Source of the DNA: Thermophilibacter immobilis
GTDB lineage: Bacteria; Actinomycetota; Coriobacteriia; Coriobacteriales; Atopobiaceae
Assembly: GCF_015277515.1 (NCBI RefSeq)
Contig: NZ_CP063767.1
Coordinates: 744,001-808,000 of the forward strand
DNA: 64,000 nucleotides
Reading direction: 5' to 3'
Shown in pieces: positions 1 to 8,061 of the stretch (position 1 is the first letter of the stretch; every line of letters begins with the position of its first letter). The notes under the pieces were generated by a model. It did not search any database, was not told the DNA's origin, and worked only from the letters and a program-made list of their open reading frames with translations. Both the position numbers and the translations under genes were made by a program.

Positions 1-378
1 CTCATCAACATCGAAGCGAACACGATGGTCTACATGGCGCGTCACCTGTATGTGCCCGCCCTGTCCGAATACTCCGGTGACCTGGCCACCTCCGTGGCCA
101 CCAAGGCCGAGATCGGCATCGACGCCACCGCCGAGCGCGCCCTTACCTCCAAGCTCACCGAGGGCATCAACGCGATCTGCGCCGCGACCGATGACCTCGA
201 CGGCAGAAACGCCGAGACGAGGGCGATCGAGGACCCGCAGCGGGAGTGCGACGCCTATCGTGGCGCGGTCCTGCCCGCCATGGAGCGCCTGCGCGCGGCT
301 GTCGACGCGATGGAGGAGTTCTGCGGCACCGACTATTGGCCCGTGCCCACCTACAACACGATGCTCTTCTGGGTGTAG
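1..378 (+). CDS. glnN: Glutamine synthetase type III, C-terminal end (partial)
   Basis: Reading frame 1 is open from the first base and gives the last 125 residues of a protein whose start lies outside the window. The residues around MARHLYVPALSEYSGDLA and the closing YWPVPTYNTMLFWV match the C-terminal region I recall for type III glutamine synthetases (about 700 residues), which make glutamine from glutamate, ammonia and ATP in the cytosol. The catalytic domain is not visible here, so the assignment rests on the tail alone. A strong GC hairpin follows 29 bases after the stop, so this is the end of its transcription unit. Confidence 0.8.
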   Translation, partial: LINIEANTMVYMARHLYVPALSEYSGDLATSVATKAEIGIDATAERALTSKLTEGINAICAATDDLDGRNAETRAIEDPQRECDAYRGAVLPAMERLRAAVDAMEEFCGTDYWPVPTYNTMLFWV

Positions 379-406
379 GAACCTCTGCACCTATCCTCCT
401 TCCTCT

Positions 407-434
407 GGCCGCCCCGCTCTCTCGCGGGGCGGCC
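407..434 (+). terminator. Hairpin terminator after the glutamine synthetase gene
   Basis: Perfect 11-bp GC-rich stem (GGCCGCCCCGC with its complement) and a 6-base loop. The run of five T lies 13 bases further on at 452-456, so the distance is longer than in a textbook intrinsic terminator. The rest of the gap up to 621 shows no gene or repeat that I can support. Confidence 0.6.
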
Positions 435-621
435 GCCTTGTGGGCGCTCTCTTTTTGCCAAGATGGCTCGCCCACCGAGTGCACGCTATTCGGCTCGACA
501 TGACGAGAAGACCGGTCTTCACGCCTGCGTCTGCCCAGTTCACAGGGGGTGCGCGTGCGCGGCACAGCAGATAAGAGCGTTCGCTTGGCGAAGAAAGGCC
601 CGCAGCCGTACCCCGTAGAGG

Positions 622-642
622 TATAGTAAGTACCAGTTTACT
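622..642 (+). promoter_or_regulatory. Candidate -10 and small inverted repeat before the HMA gene
   Basis: TATAGT at 622-627 could be a -10 element, and it overlaps an inverted repeat AGTAA-N8-TTACT (625-642) that ends 17 bases before the start codon. No good -35 is visible. A metal-responsive operator would fit the downstream HMA protein, but the arms are only 5 bp and do not match a metalloregulator box that I know. Confidence 0.3.
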
Positions 643-659
643 CTGCGGGGAGGGGTCCC

Positions 660-1052
660 ATGAGTCCGTTCGACATCGTCCTTATCGTCCTCGTCATCGC
701 TGCTGTGGCCCTAGGGGTCCGGCGTGCTATAGGTACGGCCCGCGGCACACGCGACTGCTGCAGCGGTGCGGTCAAGGACTCCGGCCGCACGAGCGCGGAT
801 GCGGCTTCCGTAAGCGTGTCCGACATCGATCCCTCGCACTATCCCTACGAGGCAGTCCTCGAGGTGGGGGGCATGACCTGCGAGCACTGCGTGTCCAACG
901 TCACCAACGTGCTCAACGGCGTCGAGGGAACCTGGGCTACGGTCGAGCTCGCAGGCGGCCAAGCCCGCATACGCTCCAAGCCCCCGATCAATGAGGATCT
1001 CCTGCGCGCGGCCTTGGAGGCGGCGGGTTACCGGCTCGTTTCCCTGCGCTAG
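660..1052 (+). CDS. Membrane-anchored heavy-metal-associated (HMA) domain protein
   Basis: 130 residues. Residues 4-22 form one membrane segment, followed by a short basic stretch with a Cys-Cys pair at 33-34. Residues 61-130 are an HMA domain with the metal-binding loop GMTCEHC at 71-77, the fold that binds Cu(I) and similar soft metals in chaperones and P-type ATPases. The N-terminal part resembles the small Cys-containing membrane proteins associated with FeoB. Start ATG has GGGGAGGGG just upstream. No copper ATPase or CsoR-type regulator is next to it, so the partner is unknown. The domain call is firm; metal identity and role (chaperone, sensor, buffer) are inference. Confidence 0.8.
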   Translation: MSPFDIVLIVLVIAAVALGVRRAIGTARGTRDCCSGAVKDSGRTSADAASVSVSDIDPSHYPYEAVLEVGGMTCEHCVSNVTNVLNGVEGTWATVELAGGQARIRSKPPINEDLLRAALEAAGYRLVSLR

Positions 1053-1110
1053 CCCCGGCTCCTCCCCATCTCCGCCGACCATCGCGCCCCGGTTCCGTCC
1101 CGCCTTCGGT

Positions 1111-1229
1111 CGAGTGCGTAGAAGTCCACCTGTTTTTTGCAAAAATGTTGACTTTTACGGACTTTTCCTCGCGTTTTCCCTGATGGGTTACGAACGGTTG
1201 TCGGACCTTTCCTGACATCTACGCACTCG
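1111..1229. repeat. 119-bp palindromic element, copy 1 (inverted relative to copy 2)
   Basis: The ends are 12-bp perfect inverted repeats, CGAGTGCGTAGA and its complement. Reverse-complemented, its first 60 or so bases match the element at 2599-2717 with only a few differences, and the rest has diverged. It lies between the HMA gene and the 3' end of the minus-strand gene 1279-2469. There is no coding capacity, so it resembles a MITE or an extragenic palindrome. Confidence 0.8.
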
Positions 1230-1278
1230 TGAAAGGGCGACCCGCGTGGACGCTGCCGGAGACCCCAGGGGCTAGGAG

Positions 1279-2469
1279 CTATGCGCGCGGGGACGCGGCG
1301 AGAAGCGCCCGCCAGTCGATGAAGACGTCCTTGCGGAGCCTCCGACGTGCGGCGAGAAACTCGGCCGTCCGCACGGGCGGGCTCACGGCAAGCTTGCGCG
1401 CCACGAGGTGGGAGAGCGCATCGAAGCGCCGCTCGTCGGCGAGCTGGCCATAGGTCGCCTCGACCACTTCGGTATCCATGAGCTGCAGCGCGGCCGCGCG
1501 ATCGGCGTCGGAGAGGTAACTTGTCTCGTTGTTGTGGTGCAGCGCGCTCTTGCACTCGAGGTCGAGCGCGTCGCGCCCTTCCTGTTTTTCCCAGTACAGG
1601 TCGCAGTAGCAGCAGCTCCTTCTCGCCAGACGTCTGGCAGGATCGCTTAGGGCAACGCGACGGTTGTGCGAGAAGCCCCCGTATCCTTCGCCGCCGCGGG
1701 CCTCGTCCCAGCCCAGAAGCATGCCCGTCTGCACCTCAAAGGGTGAGGCCGCTCCCGCAACGGCGAGGCGAACGGCCTCGGCGAGGCGCCCGCGCCCCCG
1801 TACGCCCCGGCAAGAACCTGACTCCACGAGCGCGCCCAGCCGGTCACAGGTGACGAGGGCGGGTCTCGACCAGACGTCGGAGAGTCGTCCCGCCCTGTCA
1901 AAGGCGGGCCTCCACGAGCCAAAGTCGGGAAGCTCGCCTCTCGCCTGCATCTCCTCGAGCAGCCTGCGGATTGGTTCGGGTGGCTCGTACACCGCAAACG
2001 ACCCCGCAAGCTCAGAGACTGCCATGACGAGGCGGGGAAGGCTGAGGGTGGCAGCAATCAGCAGCAGCGTGAACGCGGGCGAGGTCACGGCCAGGGCATC
2101 GTGCACCTTCACGAGCGAGCCGGCCGGCAACTCCCGTGACCACACGTGTGGGTGTACAACCGCCGCTCGGCGGCGATTGTCTCGTGTGGTGTAGAGCATG
2201 TCGACGGGGACGTCCGTGCACAAGGAGAGTGACGGCGAGCTGTTGAGCACCGCATAGGCGGAGGCGTCCTCGCAGGGTCGGCCCGTCACCGAGGCCACGG
2301 CGCGCCAGAAGGGGAGCTCGCGCACGCATGCGACATGCGCCTCAAGGGCCTTCTCGGCAGAAGAGCCCAGCTCGGGTACGTCGGTCCACCCCCTCGTGGC
2401 GAGCGTGCGTATGAGCGGTGGCGTCCTCCACCAGGCAAAGGCCGAGGCGCCGCAGATGGTCGGTTCCAT
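1279..2469 (-). CDS. Uncharacterised protein with a possible PD-(D/E)XK-like C-terminal motif
   Basis: 396 residues, no signal peptide and no convincing membrane segment. I do not recognise the family with certainty. A Cys cluster CCYC at 286-289 is followed by LDLECKSALHH (302-312), then SDADR and a VVEATYGQL strand; this E-x-K plus downstream D/R and T-x-x-Q pattern recalls the DUF559/Vsr-like branch of PD-(D/E)XK nucleases, but the first acidic residue is not clear. The gene stands alone and is bracketed by two inverted copies of a 119-bp palindromic element, which suggests a mobile or selfish unit. Function is unassigned; nuclease is a hypothesis only. Confidence 0.6.
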   Translation of the reverse strand: MEPTICGASAFAWWRTPPLIRTLATRGWTDVPELGSSAEKALEAHVACVRELPFWRAVASVTGRPCEDASAYAVLNSSPSLSLCTDVPVDMLYTTRDNRRRAAVVHPHVWSRELPAGSLVKVHDALAVTSPAFTLLLIAATLSLPRLVMAVSELAGSFAVYEPPEPIRRLLEEMQARGELPDFGSWRPAFDRAGRLSDVWSRPALVTCDRLGALVESGSCRGVRGRGRLAEAVRLAVAGAASPFEVQTGMLLGWDEARGGEGYGGFSHNRRVALSDPARRLARRSCCYCDLYWEKQEGRDALDLECKSALHHNNETSYLSDADRAAALQLMDTEVVEATYGQLADERRFDALSHLVARKLAVSPPVRTAEFLAARRRLRKDVFIDWRALLAASPRA

Positions 2470-2598
2470 GGACCCCCTCTCGTGGTGAGGAGCTCCTTAC
2501 CCTCACCTCGCGTGCCTCAGACGCCGCGCACTCGGCGAGCGGCGCGCCCCGGCCCCGACGGGTGTCTTCTCGGCCGCCTCGTTCTGGCTCCGCTTCCG

Positions 2599-2717
2599 CG
2601 AGTGCGTAGAAGTCAGGAAAGGTCTGACAACCGTTCGTAACCCATCAGGGAAAACGCGGGAAGACGTTTGTAAAAGCTGACAATTCAGAGAAAGAGACTC
2701 GGACTTCTACGCACTCG
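2599..2717. repeat. 119-bp palindromic element, copy 2
   Basis: Perfect 16-bp terminal inverted repeats, CGAGTGCGTAGAAGTC at 2599-2614 and its complement at 2702-2717, followed by ATTTTT. It has the same length as the copy at 1111-1229 and lies in the opposite orientation, so the pair frames the gene between them. It occupies most of the 307-base gap between two minus-strand genes; nothing else was found there. Confidence 0.85.
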
Positions 2718-2776
2718 ATTTTTGGTGGAGTGCGTGGCTGGCGGCGTGGCTGGCGTCGCGGCGGCCGGTGGCCAGA

Positions 2777-3520
2777 TCAGCGCCTTGCGTCCCGCTCATT
2801 GAGGCGGGCCACGAGGTCCGGCAGGGCGCCTGCGAGCTCGCAGATCGTCCCGTGCCAGACGGCACGACCGGGGCGGCCGTGCCCCACGTAGGCGGTCCTG
2901 AGCCCGCAGTCAGGACGCGCGAAGTCGCGGGTGGCGTCGTTGCCCACCATGAGGCACTCCTCCACGCGCACTCCCAGGCGGTCCGCGAACTCCTGGTAGT
3001 AGCGGGCGCACGGCTTGCAGCGCGTAGAGTTCGAGAACGTGGATATGGCGGCGAAGTCCTCCTCGTAGAGTCCGGCCCAGCCCATGCGCGCCCGGTCGCA
3101 GGCAAGCGAGAAGGTCGGGTTGGTTGCCAGCCCGCAGACGAGGCCCGCCGACCAGGTCGCCTCGACGGCCTCGCGGTTTCCCCGCTGGGGCCGCGCCCGC
3201 ACGATGCCGTCGGAGAAGCCGGGCACGACCTCGCGCTCGTAGCAGTCGATGAGGTCGCGGATGACGGGGTCTGACAGGGGGATTCCCGTGGCCTCGTAGA
3301 AGGTTTGGTTAAAGAGCTTCTCATTGGTCACGGCGTCGGTGCGCCCCGCGCGCTCGAGCGCCAAAAAGCTCCTGGCGTAGGGTACGCCGAGCGAGACGGC
3401 GCTCACGCGTGCCGCGCTCGCCAGAAGGCGCGAGGCTCCCGCCACGTAGCGCGCGATGAACCCCGCCAGATTGAGGCTGAGGAGCGTGTCGTCGAGATCG
3501 AAGAGCACCGCACGTATCAT
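2777..3520 (-). CDS. HAD-superfamily hydrolase
   Basis: 247 residues with all four HAD motifs: DLDDT with nucleophile Asp8 and Asp10, motif II Thr133 in LATN, motif III Lys169, and motif IV GNDATRD with Asp195 and Asp199. The helical cap lies between motifs I and II (about 15-100), as in type C1 enzymes such as YjjG-like nucleotidases and phosphoglycolate phosphatase-like proteins. It would hydrolyse a small phosphorylated metabolite in the cytosol; the substrate cannot be read from sequence. It is transcribed divergently from rpsA, and its 3' end lies 59 bases from a palindromic repeat. Confidence 0.8.
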   Translation of the reverse strand: MIRAVLFDLDDTLLSLNLAGFIARYVAGASRLLASAARVSAVSLGVPYARSFLALERAGRTDAVTNEKLFNQTFYEATGIPLSDPVIRDLIDCYEREVVPGFSDGIVRARPQRGNREAVEATWSAGLVCGLATNPTFSLACDRARMGWAGLYEEDFAAISTFSNSTRCKPCARYYQEFADRLGVRVEECLMVGNDATRDFARPDCGLRTAYVGHGRPGRAVWHGTICELAGALPDLVARLNERDARR

Positions 3521-3578
3521 GGGAACCCCTTCGTGGCTCGTCCTTCTGCGGAAAATAGTAAATACCCAAACCTCGTGC

Positions 3579-3608
3579 TTGAAAAACCCATGTGAGAAAG
3601 GCTAATCT
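3579..3608 (+). promoter_or_regulatory. Candidate rpsA promoter
   Basis: TTGAAA at 3579-3584 and TAATCT at 3603-3608, 18 bases apart, in the divergent gap between the HAD gene and rpsA. This would leave a leader of about 135 bases before the TTG start. The -10 is a poor match, so the placement is tentative. Confidence 0.4.
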
Positions 3609-3751
3609 AGTTCATGTGTGGGTACAGGGCCCGCACAAACGTATCTGTCGGTCCCCGAGAGCATGCAAGTTTCCACGTAGACGCCACGATTCACGGCACT
3701 GCAGGCAGCGACCATGACGACCGGGGCCCCGTTTTCGAAAGGGGTCCACCT

Positions 3752-4939
3752 TTGAGTGAGATTCAGAACTCGTCCGTCTTTGCGCTGGATGACATATCCG
3801 ACGAGGAGATGAACAGCCTCATCGATGACACCGTCACCGACTTCGATGAGGGAGATCTTGTCACCGGCACCGTCGTCAAGATCGAGCACGATGAGGTCCT
3901 GCTTGACATCGGCTACAAGTCCGAGGGCGTCATTCCTTCTCGCGAGCTCTCCATTCGCAAGGACGTCAACCCCGCCGACGTTGTTGCCCTGGGCGACAAG
4001 CTCGAGGCGCTCGTGCTCCAGAAGGAGGACAAGGAGGGCCGTCTCGTCCTGTCCAAGAAGCGTGCCGAGTACGAGCGCGCTTGGAACGCCGTCGAGGAGA
4101 AGTTCAACTCTGGAGAGACCGTCGAGGGTGAGGTCATCGAGGTCGTCAAGGGCGGCCTGATCCTTGATATCGGCCTGCGCGGCTTTCTGCCCGCCTCTCT
4201 CGTTGACCTGCGCCGCGTGAAGGACCTCAACGCCTACATGGGTACGCGCATCGAGGCCCGCGTCATCGAGATGGACCGCAACCGCAACAACGTCGTCCTT
4301 TCTCGCCGCGTCGTGCTCGAGGAGGCTCGCAAGGCCGAGCGCCAGGACATTCTCTCCAAGCTCAAGGTCGGCATGCGCCTCAAGGGCACCGTCTCCTCGA
4401 TCGTCGACTTCGGCGCCTTCGTCGACCTCGGCGGCATCGACGGCCTGGTCCACATCTCCGAGCTCTCCTGGAACCACGTCAACCACCCCTCTGAGGTCGT
4501 CAAGGTCGGCCAGGAGGTCGAGGTCCAGGTGCTCGACGTCGACCTCAACCGCGAGCGCATCTCGCTCGGCCTCAAGCAGACCACCGAGGACCCCTGGCGC
4601 TCTCTCGTTCGGAAGTACCCGGTCGACGCCATCGTCGAGGGCACCGTCACCAAGCTCGTCACCTTTGGTGCGTTCGTCGACCTGGGCGAGGGCGTGGAGG
4701 GCCTGGTCCACATCTCCGAGATGGCCAAGCAGCACGTTGACGTGCCGTCGCAGGTCTGCGCCGTGGGTGACACCGTCCAGGTGAAGGTCATGGAGATCGA
4801 CCTCGACCGCCGCCGCATCTCCCTCTCCATGAAGGCTGCCGCCGAGACGCTGGGCGTCGAGGTCGAGGTCAAGCCGCTGCCCGAGGAGGACAAGCCGGCC
4901 GAGGAGGAGTCCGAGGAAGAGGCTCCCGTCGAGGAGTAG
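3752..4939 (+). CDS. rpsA: 30S ribosomal protein S1
   Basis: 395 residues from a TTG start chosen because AAAGGGG lies 7 bases upstream and the product then begins MSEIQNSSVFALDD; the frame stays open to 3614 but no ribosome site supports a longer form. Four S1 RNA-binding domains follow at about 33-105, 120-185, 207-275 and 292-360, each with the G-x-V-x-x-I...D-x-G pattern; domains 3 and 4 carry the well-conserved FGAFVDLG...EGLVHISE type core. The C-terminal tail is acidic. Four domains is usual for actinobacterial S1, against six in E. coli. It binds mRNA on the 30S subunit and aids initiation. This is the left anchor of the rpsA-coaE-uvrBAC-rapZ-whiA-gap backbone. Confidence 0.95.
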   Translation: MSEIQNSSVFALDDISDEEMNSLIDDTVTDFDEGDLVTGTVVKIEHDEVLLDIGYKSEGVIPSRELSIRKDVNPADVVALGDKLEALVLQKEDKEGRLVLSKKRAEYERAWNAVEEKFNSGETVEGEVIEVVKGGLILDIGLRGFLPASLVDLRRVKDLNAYMGTRIEARVIEMDRNRNNVVLSRRVVLEEARKAERQDILSKLKVGMRLKGTVSSIVDFGAFVDLGGIDGLVHISELSWNHVNHPSEVVKVGQEVEVQVLDVDLNRERISLGLKQTTEDPWRSLVRKYPVDAIVEGTVTKLVTFGAFVDLGEGVEGLVHISEMAKQHVDVPSQVCAVGDTVQVKVMEIDLDRRRISLSMKAAAETLGVEVEVKPLPEEDKPAEEESEEEAPVEE

Positions 4940-4966
4940 CTTCTCGGTCCTTAGGTTCGTGTGCGA

Positions 4967-4996
4967 GCGGGGTCGCCTGAGGCGGCCCCGCTTCTT
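4967..4996 (+). terminator. rpsA terminator
   Basis: 11-bp stem GCGGGGTCGCC with its complement (one G-U pair), a 3-base loop, then TTCTT. It lies 28 bases after the rpsA stop. Confidence 0.75.
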
Positions 4997-5049
4997 ATGT
5001 GCGGGGAGGCGCGCGAGACGGCGCGTCAGCGTGGCCGTTCGCGGAGGAC

Positions 5050-5158
5050 GCTCACGAATTGAGGCCTGTGGCACGAACGGGCCTCATGTGCGCTGCTCCC
5101 AGCTCCCCATTCGTGAGCGAACCCGGCTTGCGCGTGCTCCAGCCCCGGATTCATGAGC
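5050..5158. repeat. Dispersed 25-bp palindromic repeat, locus A
   Basis: One forward unit beginning GCTCACGAATT at 5050 and two inverted units ending CCCCATTCGTGAGC (5105-5118) and GCCCCGGATTCATGAGC (5142-5158). Related clusters occur at 32164, 37753 and 51171, with a degenerate one near 45797. All lie just beyond gene 3' ends, as REP-type repeats do. Confidence 0.7.
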
Positions 5159-5224
5159 AGCTTGAACGTATCCAGGGGTGCGCGCCGGCGTGCGGGCCTT
5201 GCACAGGGGGCGCCTGCCCCAATG

Positions 5225-5308
5225 TAAACTGCGGTTTAATCCTTGCGCGCACCTTGACGTCACCATTGATAATGAAGCAGAAGCCAGGGGCCCCGCAAAG
5301 GGGGCCTC
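5225..5308 (+). promoter_or_regulatory. Candidate leader of the peptide ABC operon
   Basis: Two structures lie in the 427-base gap before the solute-binding protein gene: a small palindrome TAAAC-TGCG-GTTTA at 5225-5238, possibly an operator, and an 8-bp GC hairpin (5287-5294 with 5301-5308) in the presumed leader. A GATAAT at 5268-5273 could be a -10, but no -35 sits at a normal distance. Regulation here is inferred, not shown. Confidence 0.3.
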
Positions 5309-5366
5309 GCATCCTTTGGCGCATGCCGTAGGCAGCGCGCAGAGGCAGAAGAGAAAGGTACGACCA

Positions 5367-7004
5367 ATGGCAAACACCATGACTCGTCGCAGCTTCCTTA
5401 AGGGTGCCGCTCTGACAGGCGCCAGTGCGTCTGCGGCGACCCTCGCGGGCTGCGGAGGCTCGGACGGCGGCTCCACCACGGACGGGGGAGCCAAGAAGAA
5501 GATTCTGCGCTTCGGCCAGACCAACGCCAAGCTGGGCCTGGACATGCAGAAGTCCACGAACTCCGGATCCTCGTCCATCGCGGACTCCGTCTTCGAGGCG
5601 CCCCTGCGCTGGACCGAGGACAACGAGCTCGTGACCTGCCTGCTCACCGAGATTCCCACGTTCGAGGACGACGGCGTGACGCTGCACTGCACGCTTAAGG
5701 ACAACATCTTGTGCCACGACGGCTCCACGCTCACGGCCTCCGACGTCAAATTCACCTTCGAGCGCATGTTCACCCCCTCCACGGCCGCCAAGTCCACCTA
5801 CATGTACGATCTGATCAAGGGTGCCCCTGAGATGCTGGCCGGCACGGCAACCGAGCTCGAGGGTCTCACCGTGGAGGACGACACCCACTTCACCTTCGTG
5901 CTCTCCGAACCCATGGTCACCTTCGTGAACAACCTGGGCATCAACTACGCCCAGATCTTCCCGCAGAAGGCCTGCGAGGAGGCGGGCGATCAGTGGGGCT
6001 GGGGCACCAACTGCGTGGGCACCGGCAAGTACAAGATCGTCTCCAACGACGACACCACCGAGGTCGTCATGGAGAAGTTCGCCGACTACCATGATGGCGA
6101 GCCCGCCCTCGACGAGCTCGACTACATCTTCTATGACGACAACAACACCAAGCTGATGGCCTACAAGAACGGCGACATCGACTGGTGCGACCTCGCGGCC
6201 GACCAGATCGCCCAGTATCAGGCCGACACCGAGGTTGCCGACCAGATCACCCTCTACGACACGCTCGGCGTGCACTTCGTGAACCTGAACCTCAAGGAGG
6301 GGATGGGCCTCGAGGACGTCCGTGTGCGCCAGGCGCTCTCGCTCGCCGTCAACCGCCAGGAGCTCATCGACACCGTGCTCAACGGTGCCGGCGTTGCCGC
6401 CACGGGCTGGCTCGCCCCGCAGACCCCGGGCTACGACTCCTCGGCCGAGCTGCCCTACGACCCCGAGCGCGCCAAGGAGCTTCTCGCCGAGGCCGGCGTC
6501 TCCGGGCTCAAGCTCGAGGCCAAGATTCGCGCTGGCGTCTACGAGAAGTACATGACCGTCATTCAGAGCTACTGGAGCGAGATTGGCGTCGAGCTCTCCC
6601 TTCAGACCGAGGACAATGGCGTCTGGGCCTCGGACTGGGCCGACGGCAACCTCCAGATCACGGCCCTCGCATGGTTCCCCCTCTACGCGGACGCGGACAA
6701 CCACCTCTACACGTACTTCTACAGCACCAATGCCGCCGGCAAGTCCTCCTTCTATGACAACTCCGAGTTCGACGACCTTGTGAGCCGCGCGCGGCGCTCG
6801 CAGGATCCCGACGAGCGCAAGCAGCTCTACATGGAGGCCGACAACCTCGTCACGCGCACCGACTTTGCGACGGTCCCCCTGTTCTGGCCCAAGAACTCCT
6901 TCGTGGCCAAGCCCTACGTCAAGAACGCCAAGGTCGGCAACCTCATCTATCACATGTTCGATCTTGACATCGACACCACCGACGAGAGCTACACCACGGC
7001 GTAG
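5367..7004 (+). CDS. Peptide ABC transporter substrate-binding lipoprotein (family 5)
   Basis: 545 residues. The ATG at 5367 has GAGAAAGG 9 bases upstream and gives a Tat-type signal, TRRSFLK at 6-12, running into lipobox LAGC with Cys29, so the protein is exported and lipid-anchored. The mature part has the SBP_bac_5 pattern, including DVKFTFERM near the N-terminus and VRQALSLAVNR in the second half. Length is normal for DppA/OppA-type proteins, which bind di- or oligopeptides and deliver them to the permeases encoded next. A 14-bp hairpin separates it from the permease genes, which would allow higher expression of this component. Peptide specificity is inferred from the complete DppBCDF set and the two peptidase genes downstream. 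Confidence 0.88.
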   Translation: MANTMTRRSFLKGAALTGASASAATLAGCGGSDGGSTTDGGAKKKILRFGQTNAKLGLDMQKSTNSGSSSIADSVFEAPLRWTEDNELVTCLLTEIPTFEDDGVTLHCTLKDNILCHDGSTLTASDVKFTFERMFTPSTAAKSTYMYDLIKGAPEMLAGTATELEGLTVEDDTHFTFVLSEPMVTFVNNLGINYAQIFPQKACEEAGDQWGWGTNCVGTGKYKIVSNDDTTEVVMEKFADYHDGEPALDELDYIFYDDNNTKLMAYKNGDIDWCDLAADQIAQYQADTEVADQITLYDTLGVHFVNLNLKEGMGLEDVRVRQALSLAVNRQELIDTVLNGAGVAATGWLAPQTPGYDSSAELPYDPERAKELLAEAGVSGLKLEAKIRAGVYEKYMTVIQSYWSEIGVELSLQTEDNGVWASDWADGNLQITALAWFPLYADADNHLYTYFYSTNAAGKSSFYDNSEFDDLVSRARRSQDPDERKQLYMEADNLVTRTDFATVPLFWPKNSFVAKPYVKNAKVGNLIYHMFDLDIDTTDESYTTA

Positions 7005-7022
7005 CATCCTCCAGGGGACCTC

Positions 7023-7062
7023 GCGGGCGTCTCGGCGCGAAGCTTCGTGCCGAGACGCCCGC
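7023..7062 (+). terminator. Intercistronic hairpin, partial terminator or mRNA stabiliser
   Basis: Perfect 14-bp stem, GCGGGCGTCTCGGC and its complement, around a 12-base loop that itself contains CGAAGCTTCG. Only TCTTG follows, so readthrough to the permease genes is expected. Hairpins at this place in binding-protein operons commonly protect the upstream message. Confidence 0.65.
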
Positions 7063-7125
7063 TCTTGAAGCGGGCGGCGCAGCGAGAGGCTCCGCATCGT
7101 CCGTGCGAACAGGAAGGAGCGGGTG

Positions 7126-8061
7126 GTGAGAGACTATCTCATCAAGAGGATCCTGCTGGCCGTGGGCGTCGTCCTTGCCATCTCGGCCATCACGTTCTTC
7201 GTGCTGAACATCGTGCCGGGAGACCCGGTGCGCATCATGGTGGGTGACATGGCCGATGACGCCACCATCGAGCGGGTCCGCGAGCAGATGGGCCTTAACA
7301 AGCCCGTCATCGAGCAGTTCTTCACCTGGCTCACCAACATGCTGCGCGGTGACTTCGGAACCTCGTACGCCCAGCGCAAGCCGGTCATCGACCTCATCGT
7401 CAACGCCCTGGGCACCACCGTCAGGCTGGCCGGCCTCGCCTACCTGCTCGCGCTCGCCTCCGGCCTGGTCGTGGGCATCGTATCGGCGGTCAACCACGGT
7501 CGGGCCCTCGATCGCACGCTCATGTCCCTCTCGATCCTGGGCATCTCCGCGCCGGTCTTCTGGGTAGCGGTCATCCTCCAGATCATCTTCGCCCTCACGC
7601 TCAAGTGGTTCCCGCTCTCGGGTATAAAGACCTGGCAGGCCTTCGTACTCCCTGTCATCGCGCTCGGCGTGCGCTACGCCGCCTCCATCGCCCGCGTCAC
7701 GCGCACGAGCATGATCGAGGTCCTCTCGCAGGACTTCATGCGCACGGCGGAGGCCAAGGGCATCCGAAAGTGGGCCGTTATCTTGAGGCACGGTCTGCGC
7801 AACGCCCTCATTCCCATCATCACGATCGCGGGCACCCAGCTCGGTGACATCTTCACGGGCTCCATCCTCATCGAGTCGATCTTTGGCATGCCGGGCATGG
7901 GCAAGCTCCTGCTCGACGCCATCAATGCCCGTGACCTGCCCCTCATTGAGGGTGGCGTTATGTACATCGCCATCATTTGCGTCGTGGTCTATCTCATCGT
8001 CGACATCCTGTACGCCGTCGCCGACCCGCGCATCCGACTGGGAGAGGAGGCGGCTGCGTAA
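7126..8061 (+). CDS. Peptide ABC transporter permease, DppB/OppB type
   Basis: 311 residues and six membrane segments, the first at about 8-30 (LLAVGVVLAISAITFFVLN). The short periplasmic stretch after segment 1 and the EAA loop (about residues 200-225, ending in a G near RKWAVILRHGLRNALIP) are typical of the BPD_transp_1 family, which forms the membrane channel with the next gene's product. Two GTG codons are adjacent; the second (7126) is chosen because AAGGAG lies 6 bases before it, against 3 for the first. The stop overlaps the next start by one base (TAATG), so the two permeases are translationally coupled. Confidence 0.88.
   Translation: MRDYLIKRILLAVGVVLAISAITFFVLNIVPGDPVRIMVGDMADDATIERVREQMGLNKPVIEQFFTWLTNMLRGDFGTSYAQRKPVIDLIVNALGTTVRLAGLAYLLALASGLVVGIVSAVNHGRALDRTLMSLSILGISAPVFWVAVILQIIFALTLKWFPLSGIKTWQAFVLPVIALGVRYAASIARVTRTSMIEVLSQDFMRTAEAKGIRKWAVILRHGLRNALIPIITIAGTQLGDIFTGSILIESIFGMPGMGKLLLDAINARDLPLIEGGVMYIAIICVVVYLIVDILYAVADPRIRLGEEAAA

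Noticed and set aside
3614-3751. N-terminal extension of ribosomal protein S1
   Set aside because: The extra 46 residues are not S1-like and lie over the presumed leader; the TTG with AAAGGGG gives the usual start.
5151-7097. Minus-strand open frame of 648 codons opposite the peptide-binding protein gene
   Set aside because: It is a GC-rich shadow: its sequence is low-complexity Val/Gly/Leu/Asp-rich, it has no family signature, and the plus strand encodes a clear lipoprotein.
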